This document shows positions 1 to 7,136 of a DNA stretch of 7,273 nt, piece after piece. The notes under the pieces are model-generated. The model did no database searches. It worked only from the letters and a program-made list of their open reading frames with translations, and was not told the origin of the DNA. Made by a program: the position numbers and the translations under genes. Origin of the DNA: Patescibacteria group bacterium (GTDB lineage: Bacteria > Patescibacteriota > Microgenomatia > UBA1400 > PJMF01); the NCBI GenBank assembly GCA_018816485.1, contig JAHIVL010000092.1:1-7273 (forward strand), given 5' to 3'. Numbering within the stretch: the stretch's first letter is position 1; the number at the start of each line of letters is the position of its first letter.

Positions 1-1
1 A

Positions 2-253
2 ATACTAAAATCAAAACACTACGAACTTATTGATTTAGCTAATAACTATAAAGAAAGAAGCGAAGCTCTTTTGTTCTTGAATAAACTACTTGCATGTCTA
101 AACTTTGAACTAAATACTAGTACCTCTAATTTCAAAAACAAATCGATTGCGAACCACTTGAGAATTATTTTAGAAACAATGAAACAATTAAACCAAAATG
201 TTAATGTCAAATTAGCGCTTGAAAACTGTTTTTTTGAGCTTGTCGCTCTTTAA
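2..253 (+). CDS. C-terminal end of a probable DNA polymerase III delta' (clamp-loader) subunit, partial
   Basis: The reading frame is open from the window edge (frame of base 2) to the TAA at 251-253, giving 83 residues of a gene that starts outside the window. The fragment is helical and polar. It ends with the pattern L-N-Q-N-V-N-V-K-L-A-L-E-N-C-F-F-E-L, which resembles the last helix of DnaX/HolB-type clamp-loader subunits, where an N-x-N-x-x-L-x-L-E-x-L motif closes the C-terminal collar domain. In that family the protein helps load the sliding clamp onto primed DNA. The ATPase core, which would settle the identity, is not in the window, so this rests on one short motif. A TTG at 71 could be called as a start, but the frame continues upstream of it and the 3'-end reading is preferred. 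A replication role would fit the downstream gyrase genes. Confidence 0.5.
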   Translation: MLKSKHYELIDLANNYKERSEALLFLNKLLACLNFELNTSTSNFKNKSIANHLRIILETMKQLNQNVNVKLALENCFFELVAL

Positions 254-518
254 TATATCAATATATACAGTAATATATCTAAATATTAAGTAATAATACA
301 CCTATACATAAGATAATATTTCTTGTTACCTTATGTAGCAGACAATCGATTAGACTGCTAAATTATTTGCTCTAAATTCAATAGGTTTCAACGGTCGTCT
401 ATTTAAATTTTGAGATATATAACACTATTATATTGAGTAAAAATATAGTAATATGATAAGTATCAAAAGCAAACTAATAAAAACATATTAATAATAAAAG
501 ATCGTCTGCCCACAACTT

Positions 519-547
519 TTGAAATAAACATTCAAGTATGATATAAA
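519..547 (+). promoter_or_regulatory. Candidate sigma-70-type promoter for the gyrB operon (distal)
   Basis: TTGAAA at 519-524 (5 of 6 to the -35 consensus) and TATAAA at 542-547 (5 of 6 to the -10 consensus) are separated by 17 bp. Transcription would begin near 554, giving a gyrB leader of about 24 nt with no Shine-Dalgarno sequence. In such AT-rich DNA chance matches are common, but the pairing and spacing are good. Confidence 0.45.
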
Positions 548-563
548 AGTGTCTCTAATTGAT

Positions 564-572
564 TGGTATAAT
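564..572 (+). promoter_or_regulatory. Extended -10 promoter abutting the gyrB start codon
   Basis: TGGTATAAT is a perfect -10 hexamer (567-572) with the upstream TGn extension, which can replace a -35 element. Only five bases separate it from the ATG at 578, so the predicted start site (about 577-580) falls on the start codon and the mRNA would be leaderless. No matching -35 is seen 17 bp upstream (TAAAAG), consistent with extended -10 use. Confidence 0.5.
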
Positions 573-577
573 TTTTT

Positions 578-2602
578 ATGGCAAACACATCATCAACATC
601 AAAATACAAAGCATCAGAGATTAAGATCTTGGAAGGACTTGAGCCAGTTCGTAAGCGCCCAGGAATGTATATTGGCTCCACAGATGCAAGAGGACTACAT
701 CATCTCGCAAAAGAGATTCTAGACAATGCCGTAGATGAAGCGATCGCTGGCTTTGGAAAAACAATTCAACTTTTCAGATCTCCTTTATCAGAAGCTCAAA
801 TAGAATTAATTGGTAATAAAGAAGCTGGTGAAGAGGCGATTACAGTTATTGATAATGGTCGTGGTATTCCAGTAGATATGCATGCTTCCGGAGTTTCAGC
901 TCTTGAAGTTGTTATGACCAAACTTCACGCTGGTGGTAAATTTGAAGAAACAGCCTACCAAGCATCCGGTGGTTTGCACGGAGTTGGCTCATCAGCCGTT
1001 AATGCTTTATCAACAATCCTCCAAGTTATTGTTAAACGTAATGATAAATATTATTTTCAAGCATATTCAAGAGGCATACCTTTTGCTCCAGTCAAGAAAA
1101 TCTTAGCAGAAGAAGTACTGAAACTATTCCCAAAAGCTGCAGTCAAACTTATGAGCCACGAGACTGGCACATTGCTTAGTTTTGTTCCAGATTCTACAAT
1201 TTTCTCTACTACAACTTTAAATCATAAAACTTTAGTCAATGTTATTAAAGATCGCGCCTACTTAATGGCAGGAATTTACTTCGAATTTATTGACGAAATC
1301 GTCGGCAAAGAACAACACTTTTACTTTGAAGGAGGTATTAGATCGTTAGTTGAACACATCAACATGAATCGAAAGCCACTCCATGAAGTAGTTTATGTTA
1401 ATGAAGATTGGAAAGACGAAGAAACTGGCAAACATATCGGCATCGAAATTGCCATTCAATACAACGATTCGTACACAGAAAAACTCGAATCTTACGTTAA
1501 CGTTATCCATACACCAGATGGCGGAGCTCATGTAAATGGATTCAGAAACGGCTTAGGTTATGTTTTAAGAGATTACGCTAAAAAAAATAATCTGCTTAAA
1601 GAAAAAGAGATGTTTACTACTGATGATATGAAAGAAGGCTTGGCAGTGGTTATTTTTGTAAAAATGCCTGCCAATGATCTTCAATTTGAATCACAAACTA
1701 AGACTAAACTCAATAATTCAGAAGCACAAACTGCAGTCTATCAAGTTTTCAAAGATGGTTTCTCTACTTTCTTGGAAGAAAATCCTAAAGCTGGTAAAGC
1801 AATCATCGAAAAAATTATGCTCTCGGCACGTGCCCGTATGGCTGCCCGCGCTGCAAAAGATGCAATTATCAGAAAAGGAGTCCTTGAGGGCAGTACTCTA
1901 CCTGGAAAACTAGCTGACTGTCAAAGTAAAATCGCTGCTGATTGTGAAATATATATTGTTGAGGGAGATTCAGCTGGTGGAAGTGCAAAACAAGGTCGCG
2001 ACCGTAAATTCCAAGCTATCTTTCCACTTAGAGGAAAAATCCTAAATACTGAACGAGCTCGACTAGACAAAATTGTCGCTTTTGAAGAACTTAAAAACCT
2101 AGTTATCGCTTTAGGCGCAGGAATTGGAGAAACATTTAATCCAGACAAACTCAGATACCACCGCATTATTCTAATGAATGATGCTGATGTTGACGGAGAG
2201 CACATCACTACGCTTGGATTAACTTTTTTCTTTAGACATTTACCTCAAATTGTTGAACAAGGCTATTTGTACGTTGCTATGCCACCACTTTTCAAAATCA
2301 AAATTGGCAAAACGGAAAAATACGTTTATTCCGATGAAGATAAAGACGTCTACATTGCAGAAATTCTTAAAGAAAACCCAGATGCAAAAATTGGCATTCA
2401 AAGATATAAGGGTCTTGGAGAAATGAACCCTGATCAACTTTGGGATACTACTATGAACCCAAAATTCAGGATGTTAAAAAAGATCACCATCGATGATGCT
2501 GACCAAGCTGATAAGACCTTTAGTACTTTGATGGGTGATGACGTTGCTCCAAGAAAAAAGTTTATTCAAACTCATGCAAAATTAGCAACTATCGATATTT
2601 AG
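578..2602 (+). CDS. gyrB: DNA gyrase subunit B
   Basis: ATPase subunit of DNA gyrase, which with GyrA introduces negative supercoils. At 674 aa it is close to the short Gram-positive type (about 640) and lacks the large E. coli C-terminal insert. The N-terminal GHKL ATPase shows Glu46 and Asn50 in EILDNAVDEA, DNGRGIP at 92-98, GGLHGVG at 131-137 and the QTKTKL lysine Lys375. The TOPRIM domain has EGDSAGG (Glu462), PLRGKILN and DADVDG (Asp535/537/539), and QRYKGLGEMN lies near the C-terminus. About 15 extra residues (roughly 66-87) sit between the first two ATPase motifs compared with E. coli GyrB. Arg154, equivalent to the novobiocin-contacting Arg136, is retained. The ATG at 578 places the N-terminus as in the family; no Shine-Dalgarno precedes it. 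It is first in an operon with ppaC and gyrA. The GyrA-box in the partner gene favours gyrase over topoisomerase IV. Confidence 0.97.
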   Translation: MANTSSTSKYKASEIKILEGLEPVRKRPGMYIGSTDARGLHHLAKEILDNAVDEAIAGFGKTIQLFRSPLSEAQIELIGNKEAGEEAITVIDNGRGIPVDMHASGVSALEVVMTKLHAGGKFEETAYQASGGLHGVGSSAVNALSTILQVIVKRNDKYYFQAYSRGIPFAPVKKILAEEVLKLFPKAAVKLMSHETGTLLSFVPDSTIFSTTTLNHKTLVNVIKDRAYLMAGIYFEFIDEIVGKEQHFYFEGGIRSLVEHINMNRKPLHEVVYVNEDWKDEETGKHIGIEIAIQYNDSYTEKLESYVNVIHTPDGGAHVNGFRNGLGYVLRDYAKKNNLLKEKEMFTTDDMKEGLAVVIFVKMPANDLQFESQTKTKLNNSEAQTAVYQVFKDGFSTFLEENPKAGKAIIEKIMLSARARMAARAAKDAIIRKGVLEGSTLPGKLADCQSKIAADCEIYIVEGDSAGGSAKQGRDRKFQAIFPLRGKILNTERARLDKIVAFEELKNLVIALGAGIGETFNPDKLRYHRIILMNDADVDGEHITTLGLTFFFRHLPQIVEQGYLYVAMPPLFKIKIGKTEKYVYSDEDKDVYIAEILKENPDAKIGIQRYKGLGEMNPDQLWDTTMNPKFRMLKKITIDDADQADKTFSTLMGDDVAPRKKFIQTHAKLATIDI

Positions 2603-2618
2603 GTAAAAAAATAAAACT

Positions 2619-3596
2619 ATGACTACATACATAATTGGACACAAAAAACCTGACACAGATTCAGTTGTCGCAGCAATCGCTCTTCAATTTTTATATGAGA
2701 GTAGAAACTGCTTTGGTCATAAAAATCCTCAAGCTTCTATCACTGAAGCGATTAACCCTGAAACAACTTTCCTCTTAAACAAGTTTGGGGTAAAAACACC
2801 TAAAATATTATCTGCTGAATCTATTACCAAAGAGGATAAAGTTATCTTGGTCGATCACAATGAGGCTTCTCAAAGGCTTGACTGTTTGAACCAAGATCAA
2901 ATTGTTGAAATTGTCGATCATCATAAAGCTAATTTGAATCTCAATCAGCCAATCTTCATGACTTTTAAAGCCTGGGGATCGTCAAATACAATTGCTTATT
3001 TTTTAATGAAACAAAATGATTTGAGACCTGATAAAATACTAGCCTCCCTAATGCTGGCAGCAATTCTTTCAGACACCGTAGGATATAAAAGTTCCACCAC
3101 AACTGCTAAAGATAAAGAAGTTGGTGCTGAACTCGCAGAAATTGCCGAAATTGGAAATGTGGATACTTTCACACTAGAAATTTTTAGAGCAAAATCTGAC
3201 ATCTCATCTTTGACCAACGAACAAATTGTTAAAAACGATTACAAAATTTTTGAGTTTGACACAGCCGGCAACGACAACAACCCCGGTGGTTCAACCACAA
3301 AAACCATGATCGATCAGTTAGAAACTGTAGAACAAGAAATAGTTTTAACAGAGAAAAAAGCTGGTCTGCTCAAAGCAATGGAAACTGTAAAAACTGAACA
3401 AGGAGTAAAATTACTCTTTGTTGCTATTACTGATATTTTGAAGGTAAATACGAAACTACTCATTCTCTCTGATGCGGAAAAAGAAATTGCGCAAAAAGCA
3501 TTCGGCGGAGTAGTAGAAAATAATATTCTCGACATTGGTCCAAAAATGTCTAGGAAAAAAGAGATTGCCCCAGCAATTGAAAACGCATTAAAATAG
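2619..3596 (+). CDS. ppaC: Manganese-dependent (family II, DHH) inorganic pyrophosphatase
   Basis: Cytosolic enzyme that hydrolyses PPi to two phosphates, pulling forward polymerase and ligase reactions. The 325-aa product matches the two-domain DHH/DHHA2 family throughout. Metal ligands by comparison with B. subtilis PpaC are His8, Asp12 and Asp14 (GHKKPDTDS), Asp79 (VDHNE), His101 within D-H-H (100-102) and Asp152 (SDT); His102 is the probable catalytic histidine. The C-terminal lobe supplies Lys209 (NDYKIFEF) and Arg312-Lys313 (SRKKE), which bind substrate. It is about 16 aa longer than the B. subtilis enzyme, mainly through an Asn/Gly-rich loop at about 214-225, before [12 protein letters not shown], which still aligns with the conserved strand. 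The active site looks complete. The ATG lies 16 nt after the gyrB stop, and the A-rich gap has no usable Shine-Dalgarno, so it is probably co-transcribed with gyrB and gyrA. Lack of CBS domains argues against the regulated subtype. Confidence 0.95.
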   Translation: MTTYIIGHKKPDTDSVVAAIALQFLYESRNCFGHKNPQASITEAINPETTFLLNKFGVKTPKILSAESITKEDKVILVDHNEASQRLDCLNQDQIVEIVDHHKANLNLNQPIFMTFKAWGSSNTIAYFLMKQNDLRPDKILASLMLAAILSDTVGYKSSTTTAKDKEVGAELAEIAEIGNVDTFTLEIFRAKSDISSLTNEQIVKNDYKIFEFDTAGNDNNPGGSTTKTMIDQLETVEQEIVLTEKKAGLLKAMETVKTEQGVKLLFVAITDILKVNTKLLILSDAEKEIAQKAFGGVVENNILDIGPKMSRKKEIAPAIENALK

Positions 3597-3630
3597 AAAA
3601 CAAAATAAACTAAAAAAAAGCAAAAAACAT

Positions 3631-6390
3631 ATGGAAGAAGATACAAAAGAAAAAAAGGTAGCAGATATCGTTGAAGCTGATAAAGTTTCAAGTGAGGCTC
3701 CTGAAAGTGTTTCTGAAGAAGTGAAACAGTCTTTAATTGGCACCATCGAAGATACAAAATTTGGAAAAATGAAGTACATCTCCATCAAAGGTGAGATGGA
3801 AAAAAGTTATCTCGATTACGCCATGAGCGTCATCGTTTCTCGTGCGCTTCCAGATGTAAGAGATGGATTAAAACCAGTTCATAGACGTATTTTATTCTCA
3901 ATGCACAAAACCGGTATTCACTGGAATAGTGCTTACAAAAAATCTGCACGTATTGTTGGAGACGTCTTGGGTAAATATCACCCACACGGTGATGCCCCAG
4001 TTTATATGGCAATGGTTCGTTTGGCCCAAGATTTCAGCATGAGATATGAGCTCGTTGATGGTCAAGGTAACTATGGCTCAGTCGATGGCGACTCTCCAGC
4101 TGCTATGCGTTACACAGAAGCTAGAATGGAAAAAATTACTAGAGAGCTTTTGGTCGATATCGATAAAAACACAGTGCCATTTATAGATAATTTTGATGGC
4201 TCATTACAAGAACCAACTGTTTTGCCAGGTAAACTTCCAAATCTGCTCTTAATGGGATCTGAAGGAATTGCTGTTGGTATGGCAACTAAAATTCCACCTC
4301 ATAATTTAACTGAGGTCATCAATGCAATTATTGAAACAATTAAAAAAGGCAAAGCTACGATTGAAGAGGGCAAATTCGTTTTACCAGAGAGAAAAGCCGG
4401 CACCCTAAAGGGTACGAGTAAGAAGGAAGATGAGATCAAGAGCATGCATGCTCAAATCGATGCTTTACTAACTGCTGACTCTTCACTTTTGGCAGGAACT
4501 TTCGAATCAGAAATTACCATAGATGAAATTATGGAGCACATTAATGGTCCAGACTTTCCAACTGCAGGCATAATTTATGATTTCGACGCAATCAAAGAAG
4601 GTTACAGAACTGGAAAGGGGAGAGTAGTCATTAGAGCTAAGACCAAAATTGAAGAAGATTCAAAAGGTCGATTCAATATTATCGTCACAGAACTTCCTTA
4701 TCAAGTTAACAAGGCCAGATTACTCCAAAAAATTGCTCGTCTTGTTAGAGACAAAAAAATTAATGGCATTAAAGATCTTAATGATGATTCCGATAGAAAT
4801 GGTTTGCAAATCACAATCGAACTCAAAAGAGACGCTAGACCAAAAGTTGTTTTAAACAAACTTTTCAAATACTCCGAACTACAAACAAGTTTTTCGATGA
4901 ACATGGTTGCTCTCAACAGTGATGGCACGCCTCAATTAATGAATATTCGCCAAATTTTAATGGAGTACATCAAACATAGACAGTCGATCATCGTTAAAAG
5001 AAGTCAATACAATCTTGAAGAATCGAGAAACAGAGCCCACATCTTGGAAGGCTTATTAATTGCGCTCGCAAACCTTGATGATGTTATCAATACCATTAGA
5101 GAATCAAAAACCTCGGATGATGCTAAAGAAGCATTAATGAAAAAGTTTGGCTTGTCTGAACTTCAGTCATTAGCAATTCTTGATATGCAATTAAAAAGGC
5201 TTGCCGCTCTTGAAAGACAAAAGATTGAGGATGAGTATGAAGCAATCAAAAAAATTCTTGATGATCTCATCCAACTTTTGAATAAACCAAAAGCAATTCT
5301 TGATGTAATTGTTGACGAGGCCAACGAACTCGTCACTCTTTACGGAGATAAAAGAAGAACTAAATTAGTCAAAGGAAAAGTTGGTGAATTCTCAGAAGAA
5401 GATTTAATTCCAAATGAAGAGACAGTAATTACTCTCACAGAAACTGGTTATATCAAGCGTCTTAGTCCAGCATCATTTAGATCTCAATCTAGAGGTGGCA
5501 AGGGTAGTGTCGGCGTCAAAATGAAGTCAGAAGACGTGGTCCAAACACTTTTGACAGTCGAAACTCATGATGCCTTACTCGTGTTCACAAACTTGGGTAG
5601 AGTTTTTAAACTAAAAGCCTTCGAAATTCCTGAATCTTCTAGAATAGCTAAAGGCACAGCAATGGTTAATCTTCTAAACCTCAAAGTAGAAGAAAAAATT
5701 CTCTCGATCTTGGTTGTTGATGAGAAAGAAGACAAAAACAAATTTATTGTTTTAGCCACAGTAAGAGGATTAATCAAGAAAACTGCAGTTAAATTATTTG
5801 GCAACATCAGACAAAATGGAATTATTGCTATTACTCTAAATACTGGAGATTCTCTAGTAAAAGGTATGGTTACTTCTGGCGATGACGATGTTATGCTCAT
5901 TACTCGCAATGGTAAGTCAATTAGATTTTCTGAAAAAGAAGTTAAATCAAGTCAGCGCGATACTAAGGGTGTTAAAGGCATTACTATTAAAAAAGACGAT
6001 TATGTTGTTGGTTTTGAAGCAATTTCCAAAGAAGAAGTTGAAGACAAAACATTCAAGAGCCAACTGCTTTTAGTGACTGAAAACGGTATGGGTAAAAGAA
6101 CTAAGCTAACTCAATATCCAAAACAAAAACGCTCTGGTATTGGTGTTAAAGTTGCAGATATTACCAAGCGCACGGGCTTAGTTGCCAGTGCCAGAAAAGT
6201 AAACTCTGACGAACATAAAGAAGTTGTGATTACCACCAAAGAAGGCCAGACAATCAAATTGCCTTTAACAAAGAAATCTATTTCTACACTTACTAGACCA
6301 ACTCAAGGTGTTATTTTGATGAGGTTAAAGGGCAACAATAAAGTTGTAGCAGTTGCTTTAACGTACAAAAAAACAGAGGGTGAAGAGTAA
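3631..6390 (+). CDS. gyrA: DNA gyrase subunit A
   Basis: DNA-cleaving and DNA-wrapping subunit of gyrase. The catalytic tyrosine is Tyr161 in M-R-Y-T-E-A-R (E. coli Tyr122), preceded by Arg160. The offset shows a 39-residue acidic N-terminal extension before [20 protein letters not shown]. The core motifs [20 protein letters not shown] and GPDFPTAG are present. The GyrA-box reads QSRGGKG (619-625; consensus QRRGGKG), marking it as gyrase rather than ParC; the beta-pinwheel wrapping domain follows and ends in an acidic tail. Total length is 919 aa against 875 in E. coli. About 45-50 extra residues (roughly 242-293) are inserted between [15 protein letters not shown] and [19 protein letters not shown]. 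At the quinolone positions Ser83 is Ala122 and Asp87 is Met126. The ATG lies 34 nt after the ppaC stop in an A-rich gap with no Shine-Dalgarno. A downstream start cannot be excluded, because the first about 45 residues are poorly conserved in the family. Confidence 0.97.
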   Translation: MEEDTKEKKVADIVEADKVSSEAPESVSEEVKQSLIGTIEDTKFGKMKYISIKGEMEKSYLDYAMSVIVSRALPDVRDGLKPVHRRILFSMHKTGIHWNSAYKKSARIVGDVLGKYHPHGDAPVYMAMVRLAQDFSMRYELVDGQGNYGSVDGDSPAAMRYTEARMEKITRELLVDIDKNTVPFIDNFDGSLQEPTVLPGKLPNLLLMGSEGIAVGMATKIPPHNLTEVINAIIETIKKGKATIEEGKFVLPERKAGTLKGTSKKEDEIKSMHAQIDALLTADSSLLAGTFESEITIDEIMEHINGPDFPTAGIIYDFDAIKEGYRTGKGRVVIRAKTKIEEDSKGRFNIIVTELPYQVNKARLLQKIARLVRDKKINGIKDLNDDSDRNGLQITIELKRDARPKVVLNKLFKYSELQTSFSMNMVALNSDGTPQLMNIRQILMEYIKHRQSIIVKRSQYNLEESRNRAHILEGLLIALANLDDVINTIRESKTSDDAKEALMKKFGLSELQSLAILDMQLKRLAALERQKIEDEYEAIKKILDDLIQLLNKPKAILDVIVDEANELVTLYGDKRRTKLVKGKVGEFSEEDLIPNEETVITLTETGYIKRLSPASFRSQSRGGKGSVGVKMKSEDVVQTLLTVETHDALLVFTNLGRVFKLKAFEIPESSRIAKGTAMVNLLNLKVEEKILSILVVDEKEDKNKFIVLATVRGLIKKTAVKLFGNIRQNGIIAITLNTGDSLVKGMVTSGDDDVMLITRNGKSIRFSEKEVKSSQRDTKGVKGITIKKDDYVVGFEAISKEEVEDKTFKSQLLLVTENGMGKRTKLTQYPKQKRSGIGVKVADITKRTGLVASARKVNSDEHKEVVITTKEGQTIKLPLTKKSISTLTRPTQGVILMRLKGNNKVVAVALTYKKTEGEE

Positions 6391-6391
6391 T

Positions 6392-6895
6392 TTATAATAT
6401 TATTTCTTTTTTTTCCAACCAAGCTCCAACAATTTCTCCCGCCTTGATTGGTTGTTCTGCAGTCAAACCGTGGCCAGCTGCCTTAATATCAACCATTTCT
6501 ACATCAACTCCACGTCTGATTAACTCATTATAAAGATTCGAAGTTTGACCTTCATGAGGCACAACAAAATCATTGCTGCCTCTTAAAATAAGAACTGGAG
6601 TTGCTTTTTTTCCTTCGGCTCTGGCTTCTCTGGTATTTTCGGCCAATCTATCTATAGTTCCATCTTCCACCAGGTTTTGTTTTGCCAAACTTCTAGCAGA
6701 ATCTTTCAAAACTTTAAAAGGAATGCCGTTAGGCTTATTTCTATCCCTAATTCTCTTAATAAAAATTTTCAATCCAGGACTCTGAACCTTCTCCATGTCA
6801 AATGGTTTTTCAGATCTAACTGATCTGATTTTTTGCATCTCATAAAGAATAAAGCGTAGTGATAATTTTTTAAAATCCTGCAGCATTGATTGCAA
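6392..6895 (-). CDS. Alpha/beta-hydrolase C-terminal fragment, probably 5'-truncated
   Basis: The product (167 aa from a TTG at 6895; an ATG at 6886 is an alternative) matches only the C-terminal part of alpha/beta hydrolases. T-P-V-L-I-L-R-G-S-N-D-F-V-V-P carries the probable catalytic Asp109, and A-A-G-H-G carries the probable catalytic His142, followed by a final helix ending G-A-W-L-E-K-K. The family is usually 250-300 aa. The N-terminal half, with the oxyanion H-G motif and the G-x-S-x-G nucleophile elbow, is missing here and is not found upstream: the frame is open only to a TAA at 6953-6955, and the sequence beyond is unrelated and scar-like. Residues 1-95 are charged and may be a cap region. 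Hydrolysis is not expected without the serine. Its stop codon lies one base from the gyrA stop, in convergent orientation. No promoter or Shine-Dalgarno is recognised. It is probably a decaying gene or recombination remnant, but the intact frame means a non-catalytic protein remains possible. Confidence 0.55.
   Translation of the reverse strand: MQSMLQDFKKLSLRFILYEMQKIRSVRSEKPFDMEKVQSPGLKIFIKRIRDRNKPNGIPFKVLKDSARSLAKQNLVEDGTIDRLAENTREARAEGKKATPVLILRGSNDFVVPHEGQTSNLYNELIRRGVDVEMVDIKAAGHGLTAEQPIKAGEIVGAWLEKKEIIL
6394..6414 (+). terminator. Weak candidate terminator after gyrA
   Basis: A 10-bp all-AT palindrome (6394-6403) is followed by TTC and a run of eight T (6407-6414), just after the gyrA stop at 6390. 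The stem has no G-C pair, so it would be poor by ordinary intrinsic-terminator standards. It also overlaps the 3' end of the convergent hydrolase fragment. Confidence 0.25.
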
Positions 6896-6931
6896 TAAGG
6901 CTTCTTCAACCTGTTGGCTTTGCTCTTTGGT

Positions 6932-7020
6932 AGGGGATCGAACTGAAGTTTTTAATGAAGCCTATTTTAGCAACCTGTTTTTCAAATGTGGACCTGAGGG
7001 GATTTATACCCTCCGGGTAC
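6932..7020 (-). pseudogene. Degenerate tRNA 3'-end (T-arm-like) remnants
   Basis: Bases 6987-7004 are an exact copy of the 3' end of the neighbouring tRNA-Ala (7135-7152), covering the 3' acceptor strand and most of the T-stem. The match then decays: the T-loop position reads TATAAAT instead of TTCGAAT. A 5-bp GAGGG/CCCTC stem (6996-7000 with 7009-7013) survives. A second, weaker segment at 6932-6943 matches the tRNA T-arm AGGGGATTCGAAC with one T missing. No matching 5' acceptor strand, D-arm or anticodon arm was found for either, so neither is a functional tRNA. Confidence 0.55.
6987..7004. repeat. 18-bp direct repeat, copy 1 (tRNA-Ala 3' end)
   Basis: Identical to 7135-7152 over 18 bp (TGTGGACCTGAGGGGATT), offset by 148 bp. 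A short repeat of a tRNA 3' end is the form left by elements that integrate into tRNA genes, although no integrase is present here. Confidence 0.8.
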
Positions 7021-7097
7021 TTCGCCTTCGTCATGCTCAAATTTTTATCTTCTTTGTGAATTCGCTTGATCGGGCACAAGTCATCCCAAACTTCATA

Positions 7098-7136
7098 CAA
7101 AGTAAAAAAATGGACAAAGTCCATTCTTTTACTTTG
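7098..7136 (-). terminator. Hairpin terminator directly after tRNA-Ala
   Basis: Arms 7098-7115 and 7119-7136 pair over 18 positions with a single mismatch (7108/7126) around a 3-nt loop. On the minus strand the inner stem ATGGAC-TTT-GTCCAT is followed at once by a run of seven T, the usual form of a Rho-independent terminator. It begins at the base after the tRNA discriminator, so it probably defines the 3' end of the tRNA precursor. The near-perfect outer symmetry may let it also act on plus-strand transcripts. Confidence 0.7.

Larger units (their letters stand above)
254..577. other. 324-bp AT-rich intergenic region upstream of gyrB
   Basis: No credible gene is seen on either strand. The left end has near-tandem 20-bp AT-rich units (251-270, 271-290, weakly 291-310). 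Two small inverted repeats follow: an 8-bp pair at 305-312 and 330-337, and a 6-bp pair at 336-341 and 355-360 flanking the palindrome AATCGATT (344-351). The right end carries the gyrB promoter candidates. Neither inverted repeat is followed by a T-tract, so no intrinsic terminator for the upstream gene is evident. No convincing DnaA box (TTATCCACA type) was found, so an origin of replication is not claimed. Confidence 0.7.

Noticed and set aside
427..432. Minus-strand TATAAT suggesting a divergent promoter
   Set aside because: No -35 match at suitable spacing and no minus-strand gene follows; chance hits are expected in such AT-rich DNA.
254..577. Origin of replication upstream of gyrB
   Set aside because: The region is AT-rich and near replication genes, but no DnaA-box cluster is visible and dnaA or dnaN is not in the window.
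578..6390. Topoisomerase IV (parE/parC) instead of gyrase
   Set aside because: The A subunit has a GyrA-box (QSRGGKG, 619-625) and a full-length C-terminal wrapping domain, which favour gyrase.
578..6390. Alternative genetic code with UGA read as glycine, known in some CPR lineages
   Set aside because: No in-frame TGA occurs in gyrB, ppaC or gyrA, all of which align full length with glycine codons in the normal GGN form.
6932..7075. A second functional tRNA gene
   Set aside because: Only T-arm-like and 3' acceptor sequence is present. No complementary 5' acceptor strand, D-arm or anticodon arm could be found upstream on the minus strand.
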